64,000 nucleotides of DNA from Spirosoma rigui (GCF_002067135.1 NZ_CP020105.1:1860001-1924000), one strand, 5' to 3'. Counted from the first letter of the stretch, positions 32,334 to 41,554 are shown. Numbers and translations are program-made. The notes: generated by a model not told the origin, from the letters alone.

Positions 32334-33071
32334 TTACTCAAAATTCAGGTAAAGCGTTACCGTATGCGACGTTAGCCGCTTGATACCAAGTCCGGCTGCG
32401 TTGTTGGTAGGTTGGTATAAATTGACCAGTCCGTGGGAAAAACGGATTTCGGGCGCAAACTTGAAATACTCGAAAAACTGCTCGAAGCCAAGTCCGTATT
32501 CGACCGAAAAATCCATGGTGCCCGTGCTGAGCCGACTCGCGCCGATATTCTCCTTCCGGCGCACGTTCGTTTCGACGCTGAAAGCGCCACCTGCCAGCAG
32601 GTACATCCGGGAGTTATTACGCCGTTCGGATTTGTACTTCAGCAGCAGCGGAAAATCGAGCCAGGTCGATTCACGAACTTCGGTTTTCGACGTGCCGCCG
32701 GGGTAATCGTATTTGACCTCGCGGCTAAACAACGATACGGCCGGCGTCAGGCGCAGGTCGAAGCGTTCGTTGAGGTAGGCGTTGACGACGAAACCCACCC
32801 GGAAACTACCTTTGTTGGGCGAGTAAATACGGTAGGCCGAATCGGTCGAGACGAAGGCCGGACTGTAGCCAACGCTGAAACGGGTGACCGGAGCGGCAAA
32901 GAAAAAGCCGTAGTGGATGGGTTTATCGTCGTAGCGTTCGAGGTGCTTCACTACGTACTTGTAGTTGCTCTGGGCAACCGACTGGACGTGAATCAGCAGG
33001 ACGAATAAGGCGGCAACTACCGCTTTTGGCCAATGTAAATCGACGCGACGCCGAAGGTGAGCGGTATCCAT
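32334..33071 (-). CDS. porT: Type IX secretion / gliding protein PorT (outer-membrane beta-barrel)
   Basis: 245 residues: a signal peptide (ALFVLLIHVQSVAQ), then the PorT-like opening HLERYDDKPIHYGFFFA and a run of amphipathic strands ending with TVTLYLNFE. The size fits PorT of Porphyromonas gingivalis (about 240 residues). The position directly after ubiE is, from memory, a recurring arrangement in Bacteroidota. PorT is needed for the type IX secretion system. The only ATG, at 33071, overlaps the end of ubiE by 55 bases in another frame, which suggests translational coupling. Confidence 0.8.
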   Translation of the reverse strand: MDTAHLRRRVDLHWPKAVVAALFVLLIHVQSVAQSNYKYVVKHLERYDDKPIHYGFFFAAPVTRFSVGYSPAFVSTDSAYRIYSPNKGSFRVGFVVNAYLNERFDLRLTPAVSLFSREVKYDYPGGTSKTEVRESTWLDFPLLLKYKSERRNNSRMYLLAGGAFSVETNVRRKENIGASRLSTGTMDFSVEYGLGFEQFFEYFKFAPEIRFSHGLVNLYQPTNNAAGLGIKRLTSHTVTLYLNFE

Positions 33072-33751
33072 TTGGTGTTGGTGAATCCGGCCGCTTCATA
33101 GATACGCAGGAAGTTAGGACCGTCGGGAAACGCCTGTACTGACTCGGGCAGGTAGGTGTAGGCCGACGCATCTTTGCTCACCATACGCCCAATGAGGGGC
33201 AGGATAGTACTGGAGTAAAAACCGTATAGCTGTTTGAACGGAAACTGACGCGGATTCGAGAACTCTAGCACCACGCACGTACCGCCGGGGCGCGTAACGC
33301 GGTACATATCGGTTAGTCCTTTCTGCAAGTTCTCGAAGTTGCGCACACCAAATGCAACGATGACAGCATCAAAATCATTGTCTGGCAGGGGTAATCCTTC
33401 TGAATCGCCCGCCCGCATTTCAATGATCTGATCGACTCCCCGCTTCTTCATCTTGTCGCGTCCTACCGATAGCATCCCTTCCGAAATATCCATGCCAACG
33501 ATTTTCTCGGGTTTCAGGGCCAGGGCTTCGAGCGCAAAATCGCCGGTGCCGGTCGCAATGTCGAGGATTCGTTTGGGTGGTGTCGTAGCCGCCCGGCGTA
33601 ACTCACGAATGGCCCGCTTGCGCCACAAGATGTCGATACCACCGCTTAATACGTGGTTCAGAAGGTCGTATTTGGGCGAAATGCTGTCGAACATCTCGGC
33701 AACCTGCTCGCGTTTGGAGGTGTCTTTATCTTTGTACGGTACGACGGACAT
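33017..33751 (-). CDS. ubiE: Demethylmenaquinone methyltransferase
   Basis: A 244-residue class I methyltransferase with the UbiE/MenG signatures: YDLLNHVLSGGIDILWRKRA, the SAM loop ILDIATGTGDFALEAL, GMDISEGMLSVGR, FDAVIVAFGVRNFEN and the late YLPESVQAFPDGPNF. In a Bacteroidota cell, which uses menaquinone, it catalyses the last methylation of menaquinone synthesis. It is the first gene of the leftward pair with porT. The divergent dipeptidase gene starts 209 bases away. Confidence 0.93.
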   Translation of the reverse strand: MSVVPYKDKDTSKREQVAEMFDSISPKYDLLNHVLSGGIDILWRKRAIRELRRAATTPPKRILDIATGTGDFALEALALKPEKIVGMDISEGMLSVGRDKMKKRGVDQIIEMRAGDSEGLPLPDNDFDAVIVAFGVRNFENLQKGLTDMYRVTRPGGTCVVLEFSNPRQFPFKQLYGFYSSTILPLIGRMVSKDASAYTYLPESVQAFPDGPNFLRIYEAAGFTNTKWIPLTFGVASIYIGQKR

Positions 33752-33959
33752 TGGAGTGAAGAGCGAAAATGTGAACGAGGGAAAGGGTGAACAAGTGGAA
33801 CGGGTAATACGCTTCCGTACCCTGTCACTCTTCCGCTCTTCATCCCAAACCGGGTGTTTGTTCGGAAAGTTTCGCGTAGTTGGTTGGTCAATAACCTGAA
33901 CGGTTACCTTTTATTCCGGCCTTTTCGTAGATTTCACCATACAACCAACTTCCTGATCG

Positions 33960-35150
33960 ATGACCAACGTACTAATACCCTTCCTTCTGTTATTTCTTTC
34001 GGCGAGTGCCGACGACCCGATTACCAAAAAAGCCCACAAAATTCACCAGCGAATTCTGACGCTCGACACCCATGCCGATGCGCCCATTATGATGCAGAAG
34101 CCCGGTTTCGACGTGGGCAAATCGCACGATACCAAACGCGATGGATCACAGATCGATTTTCCCCGGATGAAGGCCGGTGGAATGGACGCCATGTTCTTCG
34201 CCGTCTATACCTCACAGGGACCCCGTACCGATGAAGGGCACACCGAAGCAAAACGGAATGCCCTCAACCAGTTCGATCTGATTCACCAAGCGCTCAAAAA
34301 ATATCCGAACCTGGCCGAACTGGCTCTGACGCCCGACGATGCCTACCGCATCCAGAAGGCAGGCAAACGGGCCGTTTTCATTGGGATGGAAAATGGCTAC
34401 CCCGTCGGGAAAGACCTGTCGATGCTCAAAACTTACTACGATCTGGGATGCCGGTACATTACCCTAACGCACTTTGCCAACAACCTGATCGGCGACTCAT
34501 CTACCGATCCCGACGGCCCCATTTATGGTGGTCTGAGCGAATTCGGCAAGAAAGTCGTTCCCGAAATGAACCGACTCGGTATTCTCATCGACGTATCGCA
34601 CGTGGCCGATAGCACGTTCTACGATGCGTTGGCTCTATCTAAAGCCCCCGTCATTGCATCGCACTCCAACGCGCGGGCGCTCTGTGACTACCCGCGCAAC
34701 ATGACCGATGATATGATTCGTGCCATTGCCAAGAAAGGGGGCGTTGTGCAGGTCAACTTCGTGAGCGATTACCTGAAAAAGCCGTCGCCGGCGTTTCAGG
34801 TGGCCAAAACCAAGTTCCGGATGGCGCGTGTGGGCCGGGTATTAACGCCCGAACAGGAGGCTCGACTGAAAACTGAAGGCGATTCGCTGACGAAAGCGTT
34901 CGCGTCGGAGCGCGCCAGCCTGAGCGATATCGCCGATCATATCGACCATATCGTTAAAATTGCGGGTATCGACCACGTAGGAATCGGTTCTGATTTTGAT
35001 GGGGGCGGGGGCGTCAATGGACTCGAGGACGTGAGTCAGATCGAGAACCTGACGGTCGAACTGCTGCGCCGGAATTACTCCGAACAAGACATTGCCAAGA
35101 TCTGGGGCGGCAATCTGCTCCGGGTACTGGGCCAGGCCAAAGCGCAGTAG
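33960..35150 (+). CDS. Membrane dipeptidase, peptidase family M19
   Basis: 396 residues with a short hydrophobic leader (MTNVLIPFLLLFLSASA), so it is exported. The M19 zinc ligands are in place: LDTHADAP near the start, the bridging Glu in FIGMENGYPV, His in LIDVSHVADSTF and VIASHSNARALC, and Asp in VGIGSDFDGGG. These renal-dipeptidase-like enzymes cleave dipeptides, including ones with a D-residue at the C terminus. It runs divergently from ubiE and is followed by a strong shared terminator. Confidence 0.93.
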   Translation: MTNVLIPFLLLFLSASADDPITKKAHKIHQRILTLDTHADAPIMMQKPGFDVGKSHDTKRDGSQIDFPRMKAGGMDAMFFAVYTSQGPRTDEGHTEAKRNALNQFDLIHQALKKYPNLAELALTPDDAYRIQKAGKRAVFIGMENGYPVGKDLSMLKTYYDLGCRYITLTHFANNLIGDSSTDPDGPIYGGLSEFGKKVVPEMNRLGILIDVSHVADSTFYDALALSKAPVIASHSNARALCDYPRNMTDDMIRAIAKKGGVVQVNFVSDYLKKPSPAFQVAKTKFRMARVGRVLTPEQEARLKTEGDSLTKAFASERASLSDIADHIDHIVKIAGIDHVGIGSDFDGGGGVNGLEDVSQIENLTVELLRRNYSEQDIAKIWGGNLLRVLGQAKAQ

Positions 35151-35158
35151 CGTAGTAC

Positions 35159-35217
35159 GTAAGAAAAAGGTCCGTCTGCCATTATTTAGCGTAATGGCAG
35201 GCGGACCTTTTTCTTAC
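35159..35217. terminator. 26-bp bidirectional terminator containing a stop codon
   Basis: Arms 35159-35184 and 35192-35217 pair with a single G-T position over 26 bp. Each side carries AAAAA/TTTTT within the stem, so it works both ways for the convergent dipeptidase and dehydrogenase genes. The TAA stop of the leftward gene (35214-35216) lies inside the right arm. Confidence 0.9.
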
Positions 35218-36578
35218 CCGTCTATCCAAACCGTTTTCACGTTGACAAACTCCTTCATGCCGATCTCCGACAACTCACGGCCAAAACCGGAGTTTTTGAT
35301 GCCCCCGAAGGGCACCCGGGCGTCGGAGCGCATCAGTCCATTCACAAACACGGATCCCGCCTGAATCTGCCGCGCCAGCCGGTCGGCTTTATCCAGATCC
35401 TGCGTCCACAGGGCCGAACCCAGACCAAAGTCCGACAGATTGGTCAGCCGGATGGCGTCGGCTTCATCATTGGCTTCGATCAGGGCAGCCATTGGACCGA
35501 AGGTTTCTTCGTCGAAAGCGGCCATGCCCGGCTTCACCCGGTCGAGGAGTATGGGTTGAACGTTGCAGCCATTCCGCGCCATGCTGCCCGTCAGTGATTT
35601 AGCTCCTTGCTGCACCGATGCCTGAAACTGGCGTTCGATGGCATCGGCGAGGTCAGGTCGAGCCATGGGCCCCATGGTTGTTGCCTCGTTGGTGGGGTCG
35701 CCCTGCTGGATCTGCCGGATGTGGTGGAGAACGAGTTCGGTAAATTGCTTTTTAACCGACTTCTCCACGATGAACCGCTTGGCGGCAATGCAACTTTGAC
35801 CGGCATTCTGCATCCGGGATTTTACGGCAGTTTCGGCCGCCCGTTCCAGATCGGCGTCGGCCAGTACGATCAGCGCATCCGATCCCCCCAGTTCCAGCAC
35901 CGACTTTTTGATCGCCCGCCCGGCCAGACTCGCCACCGACGATCCCGCCCGGCCGCTGCCCGTGAGCGTTACGGCCCGCACCCGTTTGTCCTGCAGGATA
36001 CGCTCAACCGGTGCTACGTCGATCAGCAATGACTGAAACACGCCGTCGGGCAGGCCGCAGTGCTTAAAGACTTCCTCAATGGCTACCGCGCAGCCGAAGA
36101 CGTTGGGCGCATGTTTAAGCAGGCCGACATTACCCGCCAGCAGACCGGGAATGGCAAAGCGAAAGACCTGCCAGAAAGGAAAATTCCAGGGCATAATGGC
36201 CAGTACCGGGCCCAGTGGCTGGTAGGTGATAAAGGCGCGGTTATTGTTGTCTATATCGATGGGCTGGTCGGCCAGGAAGGCTTCGGCATGGTCGGCGTAA
36301 AACGTGCAGCTTGTAGCACATTTATCGACTTCTGCGGCCCCTTCGTTGCGGGTTTTGCCCATCTCGGCGGTAATCAGATCACCCAGCGACTCTTTATGGG
36401 TAGCCAGGTAGTCGCCCACCCGGCGCAGGTAAACGACACGTTCGGCCAATGCCAGCCCCGACCAGGTAGTAAAGGCCCGGTCGGCCAGCTTGATCTTGCG
36501 CGTGATGGCCGCGTCGCTGTCGGCACGGTATGATGCCAGCGGTTGCTGGTTGTAGGGATTGATGGATTGAAACGTCAT
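35214..36578 (-). CDS. NAD(P)-dependent succinate-semialdehyde dehydrogenase
   Basis: 454 residues of the aldehyde dehydrogenase superfamily. Key elements: AIMPWNFPFWQVFRFAIPGL with the catalytic Asn, VTLTGSGRAGSSVASLAG, the general-base Glu in LELGGSDALIV, the nucleophilic Cys in NAGQSCIAAKRF, and ETFGPMAAL. The beginning MTFQSINPYNQQPL and length resemble the Sad/YneI group, which oxidises succinate semialdehyde. Substrate assignment from sequence alone is moderate. The ATG at 36578 is preferred over one ten codons upstream on that N-terminal match. Confidence 0.85.
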   Translation of the reverse strand: MTFQSINPYNQQPLASYRADSDAAITRKIKLADRAFTTWSGLALAERVVYLRRVGDYLATHKESLGDLITAEMGKTRNEGAAEVDKCATSCTFYADHAEAFLADQPIDIDNNNRAFITYQPLGPVLAIMPWNFPFWQVFRFAIPGLLAGNVGLLKHAPNVFGCAVAIEEVFKHCGLPDGVFQSLLIDVAPVERILQDKRVRAVTLTGSGRAGSSVASLAGRAIKKSVLELGGSDALIVLADADLERAAETAVKSRMQNAGQSCIAAKRFIVEKSVKKQFTELVLHHIRQIQQGDPTNEATTMGPMARPDLADAIERQFQASVQQGAKSLTGSMARNGCNVQPILLDRVKPGMAAFDEETFGPMAALIEANDEADAIRLTNLSDFGLGSALWTQDLDKADRLARQIQAGSVFVNGLMRSDARVPFGGIKNSGFGRELSEIGMKEFVNVKTVWIDG

Positions 36579-36687
36579 ACGGTATTGGACGACTGGTTCG
36601 GCGGGCAAGCCCGATCATCCAATGGGTAAACAACGTAACGCGCATTTGGTAAGCCGCTGCCGAAAAAAAGCCGCTGCGTAGTCCCTG

Positions 36688-37185
36688 TTAGAGATTTGTT
36701 TTGTTGTCCAGTTCTTCTTTTTCCAGTTCGTCGGCCAGCGTACGTAAGGTATCAATGGTTTCCTCAAGCCGCTCCTGTCCCACAATACCGGCGAGTTTGC
36801 TGTGCGCTTCCTGGGTGCAATCCCGAACGGCGTAAAGCAGCTGGAAGCCCCGGTCATTCATGAAAATTCGGTTCGACCGCGAGTCCGTCTCGCTTTTCTC
36901 GGTGTAGATATACCCTTCTGATTCGAGCAGGCTTACCGTCTTGCTCATCATCTGTTTGGTGACACAAGCCCGTTTGGCCAGCTCGTTGTTGGTAATTCCT
37001 TTTTCTTCGATGTTGGCGAGGAAAGCCAGGTAGCTGGTTTTAAAGTCGGTGAAGCCCAGTTCGTGCAGGCGGGGTTCCATATAACTGTCCATGGCCCGTT
37101 TCATACGCCACATCAGCCGGCCTATAGAACGCCCGCGTAGTTCCCGCAATTGGACAAAATCAAAGGTTTTCTTATCTATTTCCAT
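36688..37185 (-). CDS. MarR-family transcriptional repressor of the efflux operon
   Basis: 165 residues with a MarR winged helix: GITNNELAKRACVTKQMMSK for the recognition helices and YIYTEKSETDSRSNRIFMND for the wing with its conserved Asp/Arg. Flanking helices form the dimer interface. The start at 37185 (MEIDKKTFDF) is favoured because a -7 box on this strand (TATATTTG, 37246-37239) lies just upstream and would be inside a longer reading frame. Gene order (divergent from an EmrA/EmrB/TolC set) and two operator-like repeats in the gap say that it represses both itself and the pump. Confidence 0.88.
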   Translation of the reverse strand: MEIDKKTFDFVQLRELRGRSIGRLMWRMKRAMDSYMEPRLHELGFTDFKTSYLAFLANIEEKGITNNELAKRACVTKQMMSKTVSLLESEGYIYTEKSETDSRSNRIFMNDRGFQLLYAVRDCTQEAHSKLAGIVGQERLEETIDTLRTLADELEKEELDNKTNL

Positions 37186-37238
37186 GGCCGTACCGCAAAG
37201 AAAGCCGATCGATATTAATTCACGATTAATTAACATGA

Positions 37239-37283
37239 CAAATATAGTCAACTTGCTTGACTTTATAGTCAACTGAGTTTACT
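37239..37283. promoter_or_regulatory. Two tandem MarR-type operators over divergent promoters
   Basis: Operator 1 is AGTCAA-CTTGC-TTGACT (37246-37262), a perfect 6-5-6 inverted repeat. Operator 2 is AGTCAA-CTGAG-TTTACT (37267-37283), with one mismatch. Their centres are 21 bp apart, two helical turns, so two dimers would sit on one face. CAAATATA at 37239-37246 is the leftward -7 box of marR, so operator 1 begins at its edge. Confidence 0.75.
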
Positions 37284-37287
37284 TTTG
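37257..37287 (+). promoter_or_regulatory. Promoter of the efflux operon
   Basis: TTG (37257-37259), a 20-base spacer and TACTTTTG (37280-37287) match the Bacteroidota promoter. The -33 lies in operator 1 and the -7 overlaps operator 2, so bound MarR would block it. The leader to the ATG is about 115 bases. Confidence 0.65.
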
Positions 37288-37406
37288 TTGCGGAATTACC
37301 GGAAAATTACTCAGCGATTATACTATTCTTTTTGCTGACCACTGCCGGGGCCGTCGTTCTGTTCATCCGAAAACGGCACAAACCAGTTCGTCAACCAACC
37401 TTATTT

Positions 37407-38513
37407 ATGGCAACGGAAACTTATACGCCAACCGAAGAGAAAAGCGCGTTACAAACGTATTTACCCCGAATTATCATTGCCCTGGTCGTGCTCGTGGGCG
37501 GTTATTTTGGCTTTCAGGCCTTCCAGCACAGCCAGCACTATGAATCGACCGACAACGCCCAGATTGAAGGTAATTCGGCTCCCGTACTGGCCCGCGTGGC
37601 CGGTTATGTACAGGCCGTCAACGTCGATGACTACGCAACTGTGAAACGCGGACAATCCCTCGTCACCATCGATCCGCAGGAGTATGACGTTGCGCTGGCG
37701 CAGGTCGAGGCCGACTACCAGCAATCGGTGGCTGATCTGGCCACGGCTCAGGCCGATCTGGCTACAGCCCAGGCCACAGCCCGTAACGTAGCGCAGAATG
37801 CCCGCGTCGCGCAGTCGACTGCGCAGGTCCAGGCCGCCCGGCGCGATAAAGCCCGGCAGGATCTTCAGCGCGATCAGAACCTGTACAAAGAGCAGTCGCT
37901 GACGCGCAAGCAGCTCGAAGACACGCAGAATAACGTAGAGGTGCAGGGCCGCCAGTACGATGCCAACGTGGAACAGATCACGCTGGCCAAAACATCGCAG
38001 GGCGTGGCGCAGGCGGGCATTGCCCGGGCGCAGGCCAACATCCAGAAAATTCAGGCGGTCCTCAAAGTGAAGCAGGCTGCTATCGACAATGCCAAATTAC
38101 GGCAGAGCTACGCCCGGCTGACTGCCCCCATCGCCGGCAAAATTGGCCGGAAGAACGTCGTGGTCGGACAGTACGTACAACCCGGTCAGAACCTGTTTAC
38201 AATCGTTGCCGACTCCACGTTCTGGGTAGTGGCCAACTTCAAGGAAACGCAACTGGAGAAAATGAAGATCGGCCAGGAAGTCGACATCAAACTCGACGCT
38301 TATCCTGACCTGGCCATCAAAGGAAAGGTAGCCTCGCTCTCAGAAGCGACGGGTGCCCGCTTCGCCCTGCTGCCCGCCGACAATGCCTCCGGAAACTTCG
38401 TGAAAGTAACCCAGCGGGTGCCGGTGAAAATCGAGATCGTGAACCCCCAGCAGTACAAAAACCAGCTGCGGGCCGGCCTGAGTGTAGACGCTGACGTACG
38501 CGTAGCCGACTAA
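37407..38513 (+). CDS. HlyD/EmrA-family periplasmic adaptor of an efflux pump
   Basis: 368 residues: one membrane anchor (about 22-41; IIIALVVLVGGYFGFQAF), the N-terminal biotinyl-lipoyl half (STDNAQIEGNSAPVLARVAG), a long Ala/Gln-rich coiled-coil hairpin (about 105-225), the second lipoyl half with the LTAPIAGKIGRKNVVVGQYV signature, and a beta-barrel domain near the end. The adaptor links the inner-membrane transporter, encoded 2 bases downstream, to the outer-membrane channel. The ATG at 37407 starts MATETYTPTEE; a longer frame to 37332 begins with a TTG and is less likely. Confidence 0.92.
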   Translation: MATETYTPTEEKSALQTYLPRIIIALVVLVGGYFGFQAFQHSQHYESTDNAQIEGNSAPVLARVAGYVQAVNVDDYATVKRGQSLVTIDPQEYDVALAQVEADYQQSVADLATAQADLATAQATARNVAQNARVAQSTAQVQAARRDKARQDLQRDQNLYKEQSLTRKQLEDTQNNVEVQGRQYDANVEQITLAKTSQGVAQAGIARAQANIQKIQAVLKVKQAAIDNAKLRQSYARLTAPIAGKIGRKNVVVGQYVQPGQNLFTIVADSTFWVVANFKETQLEKMKIGQEVDIKLDAYPDLAIKGKVASLSEATGARFALLPADNASGNFVKVTQRVPVKIEIVNPQQYKNQLRAGLSVDADVRVAD

Positions 38514-38515
38514 CC

Positions 38516-40096
38516 ATGAATCAACCATCCGGATTTCGCCGGTGGATCGTGGTGATCACGGCCATCTCGGCGGCTATTATCGAACTGATCGATATCTCGA
38601 TCGTGAACGTCGGTCTGACCGACATTGCCGGGAACCTCGGGGTTACGATCGAAGACGTATCGTGGGTTGTTACGGCCTATGCCATTGCCAACGTCATCGT
38701 GATTCCAATGACGAGTTTTTTGCAGGGCTATTTCGGCCGCAAAAACTACTACGTCGCGTCCATCATTCTGTTTACGATCGCATCTTACGGCTGCGGCCTG
38801 TCCGACAATCTCTGGATGCTGGTTGCGTTCCGCTTCCTGCAGGGCATTGGCGGGGGGGCGTTGCTGTCGACCTCACAGGGGCTCATGTACGACGCGTTTC
38901 CGCCTTCGCAGCGGGCGGTGGCCTCGGCGCTGTTCGGGATGGGTATCGTACTCGGTCCTACGCTCGGCCCCACGCTCGGTGGCTACATCATCGACAATTA
39001 CCACTGGAGCTGGATGTTCTATATCAACGTACCCATTGGTATTCTGGCGGTTTTTCTGAGCCTGACATTCATCGACAAAAAGGAGGAAGAGCTTAACATC
39101 AACCGAAGTGCCATCAAAATCGATACGTTCGGCATTTTCCTGCTGGCGGTAGGTGTGGGCTGTCTGCAATACGTACTGGAGCGGGGCGAGTCTGATGACT
39201 GGTTCGACAGTTCACTTATTCGCTGGTTGACCATCGCCACGGTCATAGCGCTGCCGCTGTTTGTCTGGTGGGAGCTGCGGGGTACGAAAACGCCGGTGGT
39301 GGATCTGCGAACGCTCAAGAACCGAAACTTGGTCGTTGGCTCCCTGCTCGTCGTGGTCGTTGGCTACGGTCTCTTTACGTCGGTGCTGCTGTATCCATTG
39401 TTTGCCCAGCGTATCGTGGGCATGACGGCTACCCAAACGGGTAAGCTGCTGATGCCGGGTGGGCTTGTTACGCTGCCGATGTTTGCCATTACCGGGCGGC
39501 TGCTGGCCAAGGGCGTCTCGCCGAGACTCATCGTCATCTTCGGGTACATCGCCTTCGCTACGTTCTGCTTCACGATGTCGACTTACAACGCCGATGCCTC
39601 ATCGGGCGATTTCATCTTCGCGCTTATTATTCGGGGTATCGGGCTGGCGCTGGTTAACGTACCGCTCATCAACCAGTCGGTGTCGACGCTCGAACCACGT
39701 CAGCTGCCAACCGGCATTGCCATTGTGAACATGATGCGGCAGCTGGGCGGAGCGTTTGGCGTAGCCATCACCAATACGTATGTCACGCAGCGGAATGCGG
39801 TACACCGGAATGACCTCATTGCGAATTTACAGCCCGAGAATCCAGCCCTGACGGAGCGACTGACGGGCCTTACGCAGGGGTTGATTGCCAAAGGGATTAA
39901 TTCGTTCGACGCCGTACAGGGGGCCTACAAGAACCTCGACCTGATCATTTCGCGGCAAGCGCTCATGATCTCCTACCTCGATACGTTTCGGCTGGCGGGA
40001 CTGTTTTTCGTTGTTTCTTTCCCCTTGTTATTCCTGCTTAAAAACAGAAAAATGGACGCGGCAACGGCGAAAGCGGTTGCTGATGCGGCTCACTAA
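38516..40096 (+). CDS. DHA2-family (EmrB/QacA) drug:H+ antiporter
   Basis: 526 residues with about fourteen membrane helices. Signature segments of 14-TM DHA2 transporters are present: the helix 1 motif IIELIDISIVNVGLTDIAGN (motif D1-like), motif A in LQGYFGRKNYYVAS, LQGIGGGALLSTSQGLMYDA, and motif C in GIVLGPTLGPTLGGYI. It exports hydrophobic or cationic compounds using the proton gradient together with the adaptor and the TolC-like channel. The gene starts 2 bases after the adaptor gene, so translation is probably coupled. Substrate is not known; repression by the divergent MarR is inferred. Confidence 0.93.
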   Translation: MNQPSGFRRWIVVITAISAAIIELIDISIVNVGLTDIAGNLGVTIEDVSWVVTAYAIANVIVIPMTSFLQGYFGRKNYYVASIILFTIASYGCGLSDNLWMLVAFRFLQGIGGGALLSTSQGLMYDAFPPSQRAVASALFGMGIVLGPTLGPTLGGYIIDNYHWSWMFYINVPIGILAVFLSLTFIDKKEEELNINRSAIKIDTFGIFLLAVGVGCLQYVLERGESDDWFDSSLIRWLTIATVIALPLFVWWELRGTKTPVVDLRTLKNRNLVVGSLLVVVVGYGLFTSVLLYPLFAQRIVGMTATQTGKLLMPGGLVTLPMFAITGRLLAKGVSPRLIVIFGYIAFATFCFTMSTYNADASSGDFIFALIIRGIGLALVNVPLINQSVSTLEPRQLPTGIAIVNMMRQLGGAFGVAITNTYVTQRNAVHRNDLIANLQPENPALTERLTGLTQGLIAKGINSFDAVQGAYKNLDLIISRQALMISYLDTFRLAGLFFVVSFPLLFLLKNRKMDAATAKAVADAAH

Positions 40097-40183
40097 CCGG
40101 ACCGGCGATTCGATGTGACCAAACCGTCAGATCGCCGGCCACCAGCCGGGTTTACCAGCCCGCTGAACTAATCACTCACAAGT

Positions 40184-41515
40184 ATGAAACTACATCAACT
40201 TACATGCGTAGGGCTGTTGCTGACGGGAGCCGTTCAGGCCCAGACGCCGTCGGTGACAATTCCCGACGATCTGCGGGCGCTGGTGCAGCAGGCCAACACC
40301 AACTACCCGGTGCTCAAACAACAGCAGCAGCAGATTCAGGCGGGTGAAGTACGGGTCGATATCGCCCGGACGGCGCTCAAACCCAATGTGTCGGGTAACG
40401 CATCGTACCAGTATGTCAACCCCGTAGCCAAGGCGACGCTGCCCGTCAACGGGCGCGATCAGACCATTCAGTTCCAGCCCAACCATAACGTGAATGCTTA
40501 CGTGGGCGTGGGGCAGACGATCTATGACTGGGGGCGTACCAACGCGGCTGTTCGGCAGGCCTCCGATAATGTTCAACTGCTGCGCCGGACGATGGATATC
40601 ACCCAGCAAAACCTGGCTTACCAGGTAGCGGCCGCCTACTACGCCATTGGCTTTTTGCAGCGCAGCCTGATCGTGCAGGATTCGGTGATCAGTACCGCCG
40701 GGGCTAATGTAAAGCTGTTGATCAATCGCCTGCAAAACGGCGACGCCCTCGAATATGATGTATTGACGCAGGCCGTTCGGGTGAAAACGGCTCAAAACCG
40801 GCGGATCGAAATTCAAAACCAGCTGGAGCGGCAACTGGCCGTGCTGACCTACCTGACGGGCGATGCCAATCCAGCCGTAGCGGGGGCCGCTGCTCAGTTC
40901 AGCGCCCAGACGCCGGCCGGGTTTGGAACAACCCAGCCTTATAATCTGGATGGTGATCTGCAGGCGGTGGTGGCGCAGAACAAAGATGTGCAGCTGGCGC
41001 AGGATCGCGTTCGGCAGGCCGAGACTGATATTCTGGTAACGAATCTGACCAGTCGACCAAGTCTGGCGTTTACGGGGTCGGCAGGATACCGGAACGGGTA
41101 CCTGCCTGAGATCAATAATCCCCGCTTCAACATTGCCGCCGGGGTGGCCCTGGCGGTACCCATCTATGCGGGTAAACGCTACCAGTTGCAGAATCAGGCC
41201 GCCCGGCTTTCGCTGGATGCCAGCCGCTACGCGGTAGAAAACGCCAGCGCACAGCTACGGGAAAGTATTGCGCTGCTGAATGCCGATATCCGCAGCAACC
41301 AGACGCGGCTGGCCAACCTCGAAACGCAGGTATTGCAGGCTAGAAAGGCACTGCAGATCGCCAACGCCCGGCTGCGGAACGGGGTTATCACAAATGTAGA
41401 ATTACAGAGCGCCGAAACTGGCGTTGAAGAAGCTGAGCTGGGCCGCCTGAATTTTCAGTATCAGCTCCTCCTCAACCAACTCGAATTGAAGCGCCTGCTG
41501 GGTGAGGGATTATAA
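40184..41515 (+). CDS. TolC-family outer-membrane efflux channel
   Basis: 443 residues with a signal peptide (ending VQAQ) and the two-fold repeated OEP pattern: long heptad-like helices (LRALVQQANTNYPVLKQQQQ and LLRRTMDITQQNLAYQVAAA) alternating with strand pairs, repeated after about residue 235. The conserved NPxxxxA-like opening is only loosely kept. It completes the tripartite pump with the two genes before it; the 87-base gap contains no hairpin, so it should be on the same transcript. A perfect hairpin follows. Confidence 0.9.
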   Translation: MKLHQLTCVGLLLTGAVQAQTPSVTIPDDLRALVQQANTNYPVLKQQQQQIQAGEVRVDIARTALKPNVSGNASYQYVNPVAKATLPVNGRDQTIQFQPNHNVNAYVGVGQTIYDWGRTNAAVRQASDNVQLLRRTMDITQQNLAYQVAAAYYAIGFLQRSLIVQDSVISTAGANVKLLINRLQNGDALEYDVLTQAVRVKTAQNRRIEIQNQLERQLAVLTYLTGDANPAVAGAAAQFSAQTPAGFGTTQPYNLDGDLQAVVAQNKDVQLAQDRVRQAETDILVTNLTSRPSLAFTGSAGYRNGYLPEINNPRFNIAAGVALAVPIYAGKRYQLQNQAARLSLDASRYAVENASAQLRESIALLNADIRSNQTRLANLETQVLQARKALQIANARLRNGVITNVELQSAETGVEEAELGRLNFQYQLLLNQLELKRLLGEGL

Positions 41516-41520
41516 TACGT

Positions 41521-41552
41521 ATGTAGAGACGCAACCCGTTGCGTCTCTACAT
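41521..41552. terminator. Bidirectional hairpin ending the efflux operon and comB
   Basis: A perfect 14-bp stem (41521-41534 with 41539-41552) with a 4-base loop lies between the convergent tolC-like and comB genes, 5 bases after one stop and 2 before the other. Confidence 0.85.
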
Positions 41553-41554
41553 AT

